Shown: positions 12,470 to 24,298, counted from the stretch's first letter. The stretch: DNA of 64,000 bases from Monosporascus cannonballus (GCA_004154925.1 QJNS01000746.1:124001-188000), one strand, 5' to 3'. Numbers and translations are program-made. Notes: generated by a model not told the origin, from the sequence alone.

Positions 12470-13560
12470 TTAGTCTGGCTTCAAGATACTGAATGGGCTA
12501 GTCTTCATTTCCGGGCTCCTCGGACTCAAAGGGAGGGCGAAGAGCTCATCTTCCGTACTCCTACTTCCTAGCACAACCTGGGGTATTTCGTTGCCGATCA
12601 CGGTGTCGAGGGACGCCAGGACCATGCCCGATCCCGTCTTTGGCATACGAGCGCTTGGCGGGGGAGACGAAGGTAATGGTGCAGCCGTCCCAGAGGGCTC
12701 TGGCGCCATAGACTGGGGAGGGTGCTTGGTGTCAGTACCTAGAAGAACACTGGCGTGAGCATCTGGTCAATCTCCTACCTTTAAACTTCAATGCAGTAGG
12801 TTTGTCCCTTCTTACCTGGATTGCCCGCCAGACCGACCGGCGACGTCGCCAACTTTAGCCCTCCTAACTTCTCGCCTAAGCGGCCCCCTATCGGAGACCG
12901 GGGACTTTGTGGCGTCAGCGGTGGCGGCGGTGATCGTTCGCCGGCCTGAGGATCTTCGAGACCAAAGTGGTCAACAATCCACTGTCGTTCCTGAATTGCC
13001 ATCTCCAACCCGATACCTTCACTGTTGTTCCGGAGCTCCACCCGAATCTCCTCGTGCAACTGTGAGAGGCGCTTCTTAGCCCACGCAGTGTGTAAAACGC
13101 CCCTCTTGCCAGCATCTTTTGAGTCGACGCCTAGGGCGGGAGCGAAGATGGCCGGCATGCATTTAGTCCTCATCATATGTCCGGTCTGCGCCTGTGATAT
13201 TGTAACTGTCGAGGGGATGGGAACCTGAGGCGCGATGAGGAAGTAGACCCTCAGAGTACCGTTGTCACCCTCGTCACCAAGCGGGAAGCTGGCTGTCTTC
13301 CCTTGGAAGTCCACCTCCCAGCCACCCTGGGTTTGCGTCGAGGATGCAGCAGATGGAAAAGTTTTCCATTCGACCATGAGCACCTTAGTGCCTTCGTTCG
13401 CCTTGCCATTTTCGAATTCGAAGCGGGCCAATGCATCCCGCGAAGAGGGCGGGTCCGTTTTACCTGCCCCGGTCGTTACCGACGGTCTCTCCGGTATCCG
13501 GGGCCCCGTCTCGGGATCAAGCGGGTTGACAGAGCCTTTGACATCTGTACCATCATCCAT
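12470..13560 (-). CDS. Conserved fungal protein of unknown function
   Basis: Two exons on the minus strand: 13560-12816 and 12738-12470. The 77-bp intron (12815-12739) has donor GTAAGA and acceptor TTCTAG and restores a Gly codon, giving 337 aa. The chosen ATG at 13560 sits in a strong CCGCCATGG context; the frame runs open farther upstream but only from non-ATG codons, so a 5' exon is possible. Residues ~45-205 look like a compact alpha/beta domain: ARFEFENG, KVLMVEW, GGWEVDFQGK, LRVYFLIAPQV, then an amphipathic GVLHTAWAKKRLSQLHEEIR helix. Residues ~210-245 are Pro/Ser-rich with SPRSPIGGRLGEKLGGLKL, and the tail is low complexity. It resembles uncharacterised proteins widespread in Pezizomycotina. 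I do not recognise a catalytic motif, signal peptide or membrane segment. Confidence 0.75.
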
Positions 13561-16500
13561 GGCGGTTGGCTCACCCTGGAGCGAGACAACGAGATGCCCG
13601 ATTCCTTTCCTGTACCGCGCACGTGGCTCTTCCACCCACAAGGGCGGGGCAGCTTGCGGCTGGCGCGAAACAACAGGGACCTATGCGCTGCCGACAAGGG
13701 AGTTACGCAATGCACCCACCAAAAGGAGTGTGGAGACTGCGGGGAGGGGTGTGTCGGAACCCAACCTCGGGCAAGGAAACACTACGCGTACGGGCCGAGG
13801 CGGGGAAACTGAGAGGACTGTCGGTGATCTATAGGGGTAATACGTTACTGGTAGTTAAGGTAGATGGCTGGTAGGTGTTCGGTCGGCTGGGTGAAGCTGC
13901 TTGCGCCTGGCCACTACAACAACTCACAGAGCCGCCCTTGTCTAATGAAAGATGACGAGCTTAGGGCAGTGCGGGACCGCAGCAAGAAAGGGGAAGGGTA
14001 ATGATAGAGGACCGAATGGGCGTAGGATGCAGGTGGAAGAGGATAGACGTGAGGTGAGAGTCGACAAGAGGTAACGAACCCACACGTACGTGCACATGCG
14101 CATGCTTCCATATGTACAGATACACCTCGCTTACCTACCTAGTATTCCCTAGGCTCGGCCGATAGTAGAGCGAAGGGCACGAAAGGACAGGGGTCCATCT
14201 TTGTTTCCCTTCCAAAGTGATAACTTCCATACCGTCGCAGAAAAGGGTTATTGCATTACATCTTGGCGAGATGCTGACGGCACTTGAAAGAGACTCTATG
14301 ACTACAGCGGGCGCGGGCGAGAAGCCCGATGACACATACATACTATGGTGGTAGGCCGCGTAGCCTAGAACTACGGGGAGAGGGAAGCAGTTCGTTCAAT
14401 GTTGGCTTCTCCTGTCACGCGGCTGTTAGGATATAGGTAGGGGATACTTCACAGGACAGAGGTTGTGGCTGATACTAAAAATAGCACAAGCACCACACAA
14501 GCTATCAGCGCGGCAAAGGAAGCTTGTGAATACTCGTCGCCGATGTCAACATATTTCGGACTCGGGACTTATAGTGAAGATCAGCGGAATTCGTGGCAGC
14601 AGCCTGATTTTACCCTAGGCGTCGAGGGCAGCGTCTTCTCAGAGCCCCGGCAAGCCCGCAGGATGAGATGTCCGAATACTAAACCCGCCGGGACGATGCA
14701 ACGATCGGGCCCGTCTCGGCAGCATGGCCATGCGCAACGAGGCAACTTGTGCTGAATCCATGCCGCTGGCATCCGCTATCGAACCATGCAAGGCCATGCC
14801 GTTGGTAAGGTAGCGCGAGACGTGGCTGCCCACCTCATGGCAGAAATGCTTTATCGAGCTTCCTTCATGCACATGGATGGGCAGCGAGTGCCCATATTAT
14901 TACGTTGAAGAGTATCGGAGTGGCAAGTTTGAGAGCGCTTCCTGACCGTGGCACGTTGGGCTATGCGAAACGATAAGGCAGGGGGGAGGCTCTCTGGAGA
15001 CTTCGGAGCGCCGAAATGGGTGCATGGGTTCGTTTTGTGTCGAAAGAATCAACACCATAGACTTAGCAGAAGACGAACAGATTGTGACGACGAAGCCTCT
15101 AAATACGCCACTCGGATTTGGTACCTGACTGAACTTGGGAACGCACCGGTCGGCAACTTCAAGGATATTACCTCTTCGTATCTGCTCCGAGAAGGTTCAG
15201 GAATACCAAATACTTCGCCAACACGGCTAAACGTGACGTGTGAGTGCAGACGTAATATGTGTCTGTACTTTGTGTTGTAGTTATCTAGTTTATATATAAC
15301 GGCGAGCAGTATCTTTCACCTACAAGCTGGGCCAATTCTATCCCCGAAGACGGGGTCGGCCAGGTCAACCGGTGTGTATGTTTCTACCTACCTAGGTAGG
15401 TACCTAGGTAGGTAAGTTAGACAAGTACTTACGATGTCCACAATTCGTCTATCTGTTAGCGGTGGGCTTGCGACTGAGGACTCGTTGTCTCGCTGCCAGT
15501 CGTATCCAGGTAATAAATATATACCACCTAGGTAGGCAGAAGAAGTTTCTTCGAATTATAAGTCATACTTGCGGAGTGGCTGTTTGCGCCAGACGTGCCT
15601 GCGATGGACTCTTATACTACTCCCTTACAATGCATGCGTCGAGCTGCCCTTTGTGCTATGGACACGGCGCCGCGCCCCTATGTACGTACTAACACACATA
15701 TCGCAATACTGACAGAGCGAATCGCTCTTGCCCCTTGGCATCCCCACTTCCCCGGCACATCTTCGGAGAGAGTTGGAGCCAGAACTCGAAAGATTTGCCA
15801 AGCCAATGAAACAAGAGAGATGGAAAACGACCGCGAAAGGGCCGGAGCCCATCATCGATGTCTGACATTAACGGCTCTATCGCGGGGATTTTCTGTGCCA
15901 AGACCACCAACCCTTGCTTACATCAGCAAGTTATCTGACTTCCAAGTGGCGGCACGACTCTGCACAGGTAGGTCCAAGCTGCTCGGCATACATATATAGT
16001 TAAGTATAAGTAGTTCACAGTCGCGAGGATTCGGTACGTCAGTAGCTCTTGCAGCTCTGGCATGAAGCACGGCAGAACGAAGAACCGTACAGTAAAGGGT
16101 CGGTGGTTGACTGACCTGACAAACTAGGAGTAGTCGTTCTCGCACTCCCATCGAGGAGCGTGCATAACAGGGCGCAGATCATCCATCATACACCGTAATG
16201 GAGAGGCGAAAGAAGTACCGAAGTCTTCGGCGTAATAAGGCCACCTACCCGGACGATTGGGCGAATCTACGATGTACTACTGTAGGAAAGAGGGCACTCC
16301 GCTTGTCTCTGCCTTCATGGACGCGCATCGCACCAGGTCCGTTTTCCCGTCTAGGGGGGGCTGGTTTACACGGCAGACTTATCCTTAGTATCCGCTCTAA
16401 GTATACAGCGCTACTTGAAAGATGATGGTTGTTGATAGAAGCGGGCGGAGAGCGAGTGCTCCTCGCTGGAGAACGACGACCTTGCTGTAGACCTGGAGAT

Positions 16501-18000
16501 GGGTATCAGTGAAATGGGAGATGGAGCGAGCCTAAAACGAGGAGAAGATCAGTGCCTCCTAACCCGACAACAAGACCATCCATTCAATGTTCGCTCCCCG
16601 ATGATTTTCACCATAGCCGCGCTCAAGAAATAGCCTAAATGGTAACTCGCTGCCTCGGTTTGGTCGGGCCTTGGCAAACTTGTTCGCGGCGTACAAAACA
16701 CGAGTGTTGTCGCGATAGCCTCAATAGATAGTACCAGAGAGCCACTGCGCGTGGTTTCGCAAAACTAGCGCCTTCGGACGGAAAGATAAGGAGCGGCTTC
16801 TTGGTACAAGGAAAGGGAAATCACTGACTGATACGATACGGTCTTAGGTAGGCAAAAGAAAAGTCAGGACGAGTGGGAATTGACAGATATCTGGTGGATC
16901 GTAGGAAGGAAACCAGCATCTGGAGAGAGGGGGGCTTTCGATGCATCCAAAGACGCAGCCAGATTCCACCCAACCACAGGACAACTCTCGACTAGCCCTG
17001 TACCTAATGTGGTAATCACCCGCGTACATACATATCTACATACATGAGATACGGGCGTCCGTACCATGCCTATAGTATGCCGTTGGCCATCGACGAACAC
17101 GACTGCCGCTACTACTACTACCTACCTACGGGGAACATACCAAAGGCTACCTAATTTTCCGAGGCGAGGGCGGGCAGCCGGGCGGGGGACGGAAGCGGCT
17201 TTCCTGAATACGACAAGACCGAAGATGACTCGCTGGCGGATTGGACGTCGCACCCCACTATTAGGCCGGCCATATCGCCGGTGCAGCAGAGAAAGGAGAC
17301 AGAAGTGGAAAGTAATGAACATTTGATTACTACCTAGGTACGACGTAGGTAGATAACAGACGCACGTGCCGGCCTATAACACGTGCACGTATGGGCACTG
17401 TGGTGGCACCTCATAATTCTCGTCGCGGCCCATTACCAGCATTCTCGTAAGTGATTATATGTACGCAACGTTATATGAGACAGTGATGTTGTAGAAGATT
17501 ACCTTGCATAAGGTACCTAGGTAGTCTACGAGCTAGAAGTCACCTACACAAGCAGGTACGTACCGATGCAGAAGGATACTGGCATTATCATATTTAGTTC
17601 AAGGTACCTCGGAGGGCACTAATTCCTGACGGACCGAACTGAAGCGCGTGGGGAAGAACCTTACTACTATACTACCTTCGTATGTGCTTCAGTATAGTGG
17701 ATGAAAGGGATGACCGCTGGCAATTGACGCCTGTGGAGAATTACCCAGTAGCCCCCCGAGCACGGAGCCCCCACCTAGGGGTAAACTGCGGCAAGTGGGT
17801 GGGCGTCGACGTCGCTGCGGATGTGCATGTGCATGTACCGAGATGGGGGTGACTTCGTCCATCTCACGGCGCCGCAAAACGGCCCCAAGACCGATAGACG
17901 ATGTACCTAAGCCTGGCCGGCTTCCCAAACCAAAACCCCCCCATTTATCAGCAGTATTAGGCCTTGTTAGCACCACACCTCACCACGTTTGCCTGCCCTG
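13561..18000. other. ~4.4-kb GC-normal gene-poor interval
   Basis: No frame in this interval has fungal coding character. The longest are about 60-134 codons, overlap one another on both strands, often need a non-ATG start and show no domain. What is notable is the recurrence of TACCTAGGTA and half-sites (near 14.13, 15.39, 15.53, 16.85, 17.12, 17.33 and 17.51 kb) and a cluster of CACGTG boxes near 17.36-17.39 kb. It may hold promoters for both flanking genes, a non-coding RNA, or a decayed gene, but none can be supported. Confidence 0.5.
15388..15416. repeat. TACCTAGG/TAGGTA palindromic repeat cluster
   Basis: Alternating CTACC and TAGG units make an almost perfect self-complementary tract of about 29 bp (TACCTACCTAGGTAGGTACC and onward). 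The same motif recurs as shorter pieces across 14.1-17.6 kb and again at 24.90-24.98 kb, next to the right edge of the island. It is restricted to non-coding GC-normal DNA in this window. Function is unknown. Confidence 0.7.
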
Positions 18001-18756
18001 GCACCCACTGCCCATCACCCATTAGCCACTACTCCATAGTCCTGGTACTGGTAGCGAGTGCTCATGTTCATTTCCACGACCACCACCTCTCCCACACGCA
18101 CCCATCCATCGCCCATTTACTTTTTCATCAAACTCTTCTCATTCAGCCCAATCAATCTCACCATACCTGGCGGGCCGGCTGATCTCTTATCCTTCCTTAC
18201 CTTTTCGTTCGTAGATTTTTGTTCTCCCGTTTGATACCCGACTGCGATCCGGGGATACCTACCTCGCGCGACCACCAGAGAAAGGTCAATTGTGAATCCC
18301 TTTCGACTCATTGCGGGGGCTACGCACGGCAATTTTACTGTTTCACCAAACTATCTCCTTTCATTCCCTCCAGTTGGTTCCTTACCCGATCTTACTGCCG
18401 TCGCGATTTACACGTCACTCGTTTGGTTGCCCTCGCTGCTTCGCCCGGGCCTTTTTAAATTTCTGTGGGATTCTAACGACGACGGCGACGACCCCCCATC
18501 CCCTCCCATATTCCTCTCGACTTCCGATGTCTCAACATGTATGATATGCGCTCGGCCCCTGTCAATGATATCAAGCCGATTCCCCTCGTCTTCCCTGTTA
18601 GATAAAGGATAAAGCGTGTGTGACGGGCCCAGACAACGAGCACGAGCACGAAGCACGAACACGCGCACGCGCCCGGGCGCAGGCACAGGCACAGACACAG
18701 GCACACGAAGCTGCCTCCCTCTCGTGACGAACATCCACCCTTCCGCAGCGTATGCG
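18001..18756 (+). promoter_or_regulatory. CT-rich promoter/5' leader of the F-box gene
   Basis: Pyrimidine-rich sequence with CCACC and TCTCCC runs (18.06-18.20 kb) precedes the F-box gene, as is common at fungal transcription starts. At 18.63-18.71 kb there is a purine-biased imperfect microsatellite (CGAGCA and GGCACA units). An ATG at 18752 overlaps the main start in another frame and opens a ~20-codon upstream frame that ends inside the CDS. Confidence 0.5.
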
Positions 18757-20525
18757 ATGGACCCTCCACATGTTACCGAGTTCGCCTCGCAGCGTTATTT
18801 TGATAAGCTGAAGCAGCTGAGCGAATCTAAAAGTCAGCATCACCATGTTTCACATCAGGACGCGGGGCCGGCGCTTGCGCCATCTTCCGCCTTCGTACTG
18901 CCCATTGGCAAGCCCAGGTCGCCGGATCATGCTCCCAACGACCCCCTAAAGTCCACCGACAGGCGCCGCCCCAACTTCAGCCTCCGATCCATCCTGCCAT
19001 CTCGCAATTCCGTCGAGCACGACCACCGTAAGGTGTCCACCGAAACCGCTAAGCCTAAGTCGTCTGTACTCCCCTTTCCCCGGCACTTGACATCCGCCTC
19101 TGGTCATCTTAGAGCTCACCAGGATCTTAGTGCCTCGTTCGATCAGCTCTTTTTGGCTCTGCCCAATGAGTTACTAATTCAAATCATCGCCTCCCTCCCC
19201 TTGTCCGACGTCCTGAATCTACGCTTAGCATCCCGAGCTTGGCATGCCATGATATCTCTGAACGAGTTCCCAATCGCCCGCTACCACCTCGAGCACCACG
19301 TCCCGGCATATGCGATTTGCTTGTACCCCGCCCCCGATCCTTCGGCCATTAAGCTGCATTACCTGTGCGGTATATGGCACCGATTACACGTCGCTGCGAA
19401 ATTATCTTACCTGATCTGCGAATGGGCGACCAAGGAGATATTTCTTAGAACCACCGAGGCTCAGCGCCTCGAGTTCGCTCCCCAGCATGAGCGCATGCGC
19501 CGCCGACTAATTCCCTTGCTCTTCACCATATTCCACTTCTTCGAAACATACCGGTCGCTCCATGTTCAGTACGTCAAGGAGCATGGCCACGGCTTGACCC
19601 GGGTCCCCTTCACCTTGAACCCCATAGAGCTGGAGATTATGAATATGTATGATGACCAAACTCTGTTGCGTGTCCACCAGGTCTTCCCCATGGTGATAGC
19701 CTCTTTCTGCCGCCGCCTGAGGCCCCCGACGTATGCCGGACGGCTGGAGCGGTCCTTGAGAGGCTATCTGAAGGATCGGCCGCCGGACGAGGTATACGCC
19801 GCGGCCCTGTGTGTCGGTGGCCTCCGTCAGGTCGAACGGTTCTGGGAAATTAAGGGCTACAATTCGAGAAGAGGAGCGGTTGACTCATGGTATGCCTCGG
19901 TCACCAAGGAACCCGTGGAGAATCCCGCGAAGTCTCGGCGGAGTCTGATGCGTCTCGGCCGGAAAAAGTCGACCATGAACATCAGCGACCCTACGAAAGC
20001 CCATGCCGAAACGACAATTGGAGCCCGGGCCCGGCGCGGATCCGAAGGAGTGCGCCGGGGTAGCGATGCGTCTACTTGTCCGTTGGAGAGCCTGGTTTTC
20101 CACACGAGTATGGCGGCAGGCATGCCGATGGCTCCGCTCTCCGGGGAGAATGTGCGATTGGTCGTGGAGGATCTGCCGTTGCTACAGCATATATGGCTCC
20201 CCACGGCCGAAGCACTCATACTGGAGAGAAAGATAGTGGAACGGCCGCAAGATATCAAGCGCAACGCCCAGGTGATGCTTGACCTCATCCGTGAGGGTGG
20301 CGCGGCTGAGGAGGAGGAATGGTAAGCCCTCGATCTTCATTGTGTACTGTCCCGTAGTTACCTCTTCCTTCATCCCAGAAACACCCGGCCTCGACGAAAA
20401 CTCGACTCTTGAACTATGGCACTAGAACTGAGCGCTAACTGCAATCTCCCAGGTGGTACGGCCGAGGAGCACCGGAGTCGGTTCGGCCGCCTTTCGAAGC
20501 AATCGAGGAGGACCCTATTGAATGA
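18757..20525 (+). CDS. F-box domain protein
   Basis: Probable substrate adaptor of an SCF (Skp1-Cullin-F-box) ubiquitin ligase. Exons 18757-20321 and 20453-20525 flank a 131-bp intron with donor GTAAGC, branch GCTAAC and acceptor CCCAG; splicing rejoins a Trp codon and gives 545 aa. Residues ~131-168 form an F-box: LALPNELLIQIIASLPLSDV followed by NLRLASRAWHAM. The first ~125 residues are polar and low complexity. The remaining ~375 residues show no leucine-rich or WD repeats, so the substrate-binding part is unassigned; a basic serine-rich stretch (~380-435) may be a disordered insert. The last exon adds 24 codons beginning WYGRGAPESVRPP. The frame extends upstream without an ATG, so the ATG at 18757 is preferred. 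The gene is convergent with the AT-hook gene. Confidence 0.85.
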
Positions 20526-21121
20526 GGACGCAGCGTCGAGGATGGCGTCGGGGCATACATTGTCAGTATTTGCAGGCGTTTTACGGAGAGCGGGCGCCGG
20601 TATTTATACAATTTGAGGCGAAATGGAACGTTTCTGAAGAGAACATACGGCGTCCTTGCGGATTCATACTTGGGCCATCCAAATCACGGCTTTGATCACC
20701 ATTGCTGGCGCACATTGTAAAAGCATATCTGGTAACCATGTGTGGAGTAGGCTGCCGACAGCATCATAGTCTCATTCGCCATTTCTGGCTGTTTCCTTTG
20801 AGGGTAGATATCGTGCTGGGCGTGCCACCATCCAGCTCTCCGCCTTATTCCTGATCTCGAGAATAAATAACTAGTCATTAGGATATGACCGAAAGTTCCA
20901 GCCGGCGACCACGCTTAAATTTTTTCGTGACAGGTCATGTGACATGGAAAGGTCATCAGCGCTAAGAAGAAAAAACAATAGGAGAGCGTAATCCTAGCTC
21001 GTCGTTGGTCAAGAATAGCAGCCCATTAAACGCAGAACGCCGCCGTCTGGCTTCGCACAGGACAAGAATCTCAATTAGCGCAAGCCTTTTCCCTCATAGC
21101 CATGCATGAGCTCGTTAATCA
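20526..21121. other. Intergenic space between convergent F-box and AT-hook genes
   Basis: About 600 bp of GC-normal non-coding sequence, expected to contain the two 3' ends. I cannot exclude a short terminal exon of the AT-hook gene here, because a possible donor (AAG|GTAGGC near 21163, minus strand) lies just before its stop. Confidence 0.5.
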
Positions 21122-24100
21122 TTATGAAGGCCAGCGATTCTGACTAGCGCGGCCTACCTTGCCTGGTCCCAAATAGTTGCTTGGCCCGGATGCCTGCGAA
21201 TAGGCCGGCGTCGTAGCCGAGACCGGGGTCCGCTGTTGTTGCTGTCGTGGTGGTTGTTGTTGTTGTTGCTGCTGCTGCTGCCGGTGTTGTTGTCGTTGGG
21301 TCGTGCCACCACTAGGACCGTAAGAGCTGGTCCCGAGACCCATCCCACTAGGACAGTTACCTGTGTCTAGTCCTGAAATGTCTAAGAAACCCGTATCTGT
21401 CGAAAAAGCCTGGAAGGGGGTGTGCAAGTTGGAATGCGACGCGCCATCCGTCATCACGGGATTCGGGCGTGAACCACATTGAGGAGACTGGCTAGAGAGG
21501 CCCTGACTTGCAGGACCGCTCGGCCGGTAGTTTGTTGTATCCAGAGGGGCCGCCGATTGTGTACGCCGCGGCACAAAGGCCGAGCTGCTATGAGCCGCCG
21601 GCGTCGGAGATGTCCTGTAGCTGCTATCTCCCTGCATTAAAGGGGAACTGGCCTGGGTGCCGAACTGGGGAGGGTTGGCATGCATTTGTTGTGGTGGTTG
21701 TTGCTGTTGTTGCTGTGGCCGTTGGGGTGGTGCAAAACCGACCTGTGTAGTGTTGTAGGTGGCAGCCAGGGTTTGCGGCTGAGCATAATAGTTTTGCACC
21801 GCTCTTGCCTGAGGTTGTGGTGTCCGCGTGACAGGAATAAGCGAGCTTTTAGAAGCCTGTATTGGTGTCGGCGACGCCGTCTGTTGTGGTCTCTGCGGAC
21901 GACCCGGAGCGGGTTGGCTCGCGCTGTCGTGACGGTGATTTTGAAGCGAAGCGAAGCGCTCGTAGTGGGCTTCCAAACCTTCGGCGGGAGATTGGGATGT
22001 TGCAGCTCCAATGGGCAAGGGTGACTGCGGCGATTGCCTCTGAGAGCAGTTAGGGTGGTTTTGCATCTGGTCGTTGCGGCCTTCCGCCGGGGCCATTTGC
22101 TCACAAGGACGTTCTAGGCCCTCGGTCGGCGAGCGGGTGTGGGATGCCATGTTAGCTTGAGTCGCCTGGCGCGCCATCTCGGCCGGAGCAGGGACTGCAT
22201 CCTTGGCCGCCGGGTTGTTTGGCGTCTGGTTCCCTATCACCCGGGTCGCACTCGTGTCTTTCGACTTGCGAGGCCGCTTGGCTACCGGAGTAGATGCATC
22301 GGCCGATGCGGGCTGCTCGCGAGCCTCCCAAGATTCAGACTGAGACGGTGCTGGCGATTGGTTTATACTGGGATTGTGGGCTTGAGCCTGCATTCCAACA
22401 GCGAGGCTTGGATCACCGTCGTCCCTCCGAAGCCCCCGATCACCGACTTTACCAACCTGATGCTTCCGTTTCACTCCGACTATGGTTGATTCCTTGACAG
22501 GGGGCGCCGAGTTGTTGGTATCAGATGAGGTACCTGGTTGAGCCGGCAGCTGAAGCCCAATATCGCCCTGCGGGGAAATACCATTGAGAGGCGGAGAGGC
22601 AGCGCCGCCGAGGGATGAGGAGTCCATCGCCTTTACCTGTCCATAAGCGTGGTTACCCTGGATGCCAATTATATCAGACGGTTGCAGTTGAGGCTGGACT
22701 GCGGCGGCATCACCCCCGCTTCCCTTGGACCGGTTTTTGGAGCCTTTAGGCCGTCCCGAGTTGGGTTTCTTTGTCTGCGCGTCATGGGCGAAAGTTGGGA
22801 TCGGGACCGGTGTTACTTTGGGTGGCACCGGAGTCAGCGGGACTACAGGTTGACTGGCTACAACGACAGCAACAGTGGCCGTCGACTGGCCGACGTTCTG
22901 GGAACTAGAGAGGTCCTTAGGTCGATTTTTAGATCCTTTTGGTCGACCACGTCGCCTTGCACCATGACCAGTCGAGTCAATTTGCTCGTTGATCGACTTG
23001 AAGCCGGTCATTGAGCCTGTCGCCGGTGTCGCATTGGTCGCATCACGGCCAGCGCCTTGAGACGGTGTGCTTAGTGCCTTCGTTGGCGGCGCATCAGTCT
23101 CAACCGAATGCCCCCCTCCGTTCATCTGGAGGACGCTGTCCTCAATGTCCACCCAGCTGTCATCCCGCGCCTCCTGTGCAACGGGGACGGGGGCTATACC
23201 GTCCATCCTCCTCTGCGCACCCTTTTTAACACCCTTGTCACTGCGGACCTTGGATGCCTTACTACCTTTTGGGCGTCCTCGCGGTCTTTTTTGAAGGGCG
23301 ACCGAGTCAGACACAGGAGGCCTCCGTGGACGTTCAAGGTCGGGAAAGATCTCGGCAAACCAGCCTACAAAGAGGGAACCGGAGCCGTTGGCCTCGGCAC
23401 TCTCCGGAAACTTGCCATCCGCAGGCGGCGGTGCGTCGGGTATGCCACCAAAGAAAGCCAGAGCCTTACATATCTGGTCGACGACGGTGTGAGGAGGCAA
23501 GGTGCGGAGAAGAGTCAACAAACGAGCTTGTTCGGATTTAGTTTCGGCAACTGTGAGAGGCCGCTTCGGTGCCGTGCCAGCGGGCGAAGACGAATCAGGC
23601 CTCCTGGGGGAGGACGAGGTGAACTGTTTGAGTCCCGGAGGACGAGGATAGTTGGCCCTCCGATGGTGGGATATGTACGAGTCGGTCTGAGCTAATCTAG
23701 CCTGGCGAGCGGTGCTCTCGCTGGTGAGTTTTGCGGCGGCGTCCCTGTCTTGGCTCTCGCGGTGGCTACTAACGTCCATGTGCATGACACTGAAGTTGTT
23801 TCTCATCTCGTCGGCGACATCCTTCAACTTGCTCGGCACAGGGTTTCGCACGCGGCCATCTCGCGGGTAAAGTCTTAAGTCGGGACTGGGAGATGTGGTG
23901 GCTCGTGGGTCGAGGTGGACGCCGGCACTGTTGTTGCCCTTGCCGTAGCCATTGCCATTGCCATTGCCGTTGCCGTTGCCGTCCCCATTTCCACTCCTGT
24001 GGTTGTCGCTGTTACTATTGTTGTTGACGTTGATTTTGGTGCTGACCTTGGAACCAGTACTGTTATTATGACGGCCTCTGGCGTCGGTAATGACACCGGT

Positions 24101-24298
24101 GGCACCGGGAACGGCGGTGGCCTGCGAGGGACCAGGAGTGACAGACGCTAGAGGTGACCCAGAAGCCGTCAAATCAGGAAGACCTGAGGCGAAGGCCAAT
24201 GTGGTTGAGGGTGAGATTGAGTTCAAGACCCGACTGGGATCTGCCGAGGTTGTGGTGATACTGGTGGTGGTAGAGGTGGTAGTCGAGGCGGCTGCCAT
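21122..24298 (-). CDS. AT-hook DNA-binding protein, low-complexity, 1058 aa
   Basis: Probable nuclear protein binding the minor groove of AT-rich DNA. Three canonical AT-hooks with the core GRPKGSK are seen at about residues 337 (KRPRGRPKGSKASK), 447 (RRRGRPKGSKNRPK) and 513 (NSGRPKGSKNRSK), plus a degenerate one near 673 (KRPRKSK). A conserved-looking segment at ~265-320 reads LLRTLPPHTVVDQICKALAF and GSLFVGWFAEIFPDL; I do not know its function. The N-terminal ~170 residues are Ser/Thr-rich with an (Asn-Gly) run, and the C-terminal third is Pro/Gln-rich with polyQ tracts, suggesting disorder. There is no nuclease or other enzyme motif. The ATG at 24298 (GATAACATGG) is the first in frame; a later start at the MRNNFSVMHM segment or N-terminal introns are possible. 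It could be a transcription or chromatin factor; targets are unknown. Confidence 0.75.
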   Translation of the reverse strand: MAAASTTTSTTTSITTTSADPSRVLNSISPSTTLAFASGLPDLTASGSPLASVTPGPSQATAVPGATGVITDARGRHNNSTGSKVSTKINVNNNSNSDNHRSGNGDGNGNGNGNGNGYGKGNNSAGVHLDPRATTSPSPDLRLYPRDGRVRNPVPSKLKDVADEMRNNFSVMHMDVSSHRESQDRDAAAKLTSESTARQARLAQTDSYISHHRRANYPRPPGLKQFTSSSPRRPDSSSPAGTAPKRPLTVAETKSEQARLLTLLRTLPPHTVVDQICKALAFFGGIPDAPPPADGKFPESAEANGSGSLFVGWFAEIFPDLERPRRPPVSDSVALQKRPRGRPKGSKASKVRSDKGVKKGAQRRMDGIAPVPVAQEARDDSWVDIEDSVLQMNGGGHSVETDAPPTKALSTPSQGAGRDATNATPATGSMTGFKSINEQIDSTGHGARRRGRPKGSKNRPKDLSSSQNVGQSTATVAVVVASQPVVPLTPVPPKVTPVPIPTFAHDAQTKKPNSGRPKGSKNRSKGSGGDAAAVQPQLQPSDIIGIQGNHAYGQVKAMDSSSLGGAASPPLNGISPQGDIGLQLPAQPGTSSDTNNSAPPVKESTIVGVKRKHQVGKVGDRGLRRDDGDPSLAVGMQAQAHNPSINQSPAPSQSESWEAREQPASADASTPVAKRPRKSKDTSATRVIGNQTPNNPAAKDAVPAPAEMARQATQANMASHTRSPTEGLERPCEQMAPAEGRNDQMQNHPNCSQRQSPQSPLPIGAATSQSPAEGLEAHYERFASLQNHRHDSASQPAPGRPQRPQQTASPTPIQASKSSLIPVTRTPQPQARAVQNYYAQPQTLAATYNTTQVGFAPPQRPQQQQQQPPQQMHANPPQFGTQASSPLMQGDSSYRTSPTPAAHSSSAFVPRRTQSAAPLDTTNYRPSGPASQGLSSQSPQCGSRPNPVMTDGASHSNLHTPFQAFSTDTGFLDISGLDTGNCPSGMGLGTSSYGPSGGTTQRQQHRQQQQQQQQQPPRQQQQRTPVSATTPAYSQASGPSNYLGPGKVGRASQNRWPS

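Noticed and set aside
13262..13834. 190-codon and 169-codon + strand frames opposite the unknown gene
   Set aside because: Shadow frames of the minus-strand coding exon, which has the better codon pattern, Kozak start and a matching intron.
14465..17326. Many 60-134-codon frames in the 14.4-17.4 kb interval as possible small genes
   Set aside because: They overlap each other on both strands, several need non-ATG starts, and none shows a domain, signal peptide or convincing intron pattern.
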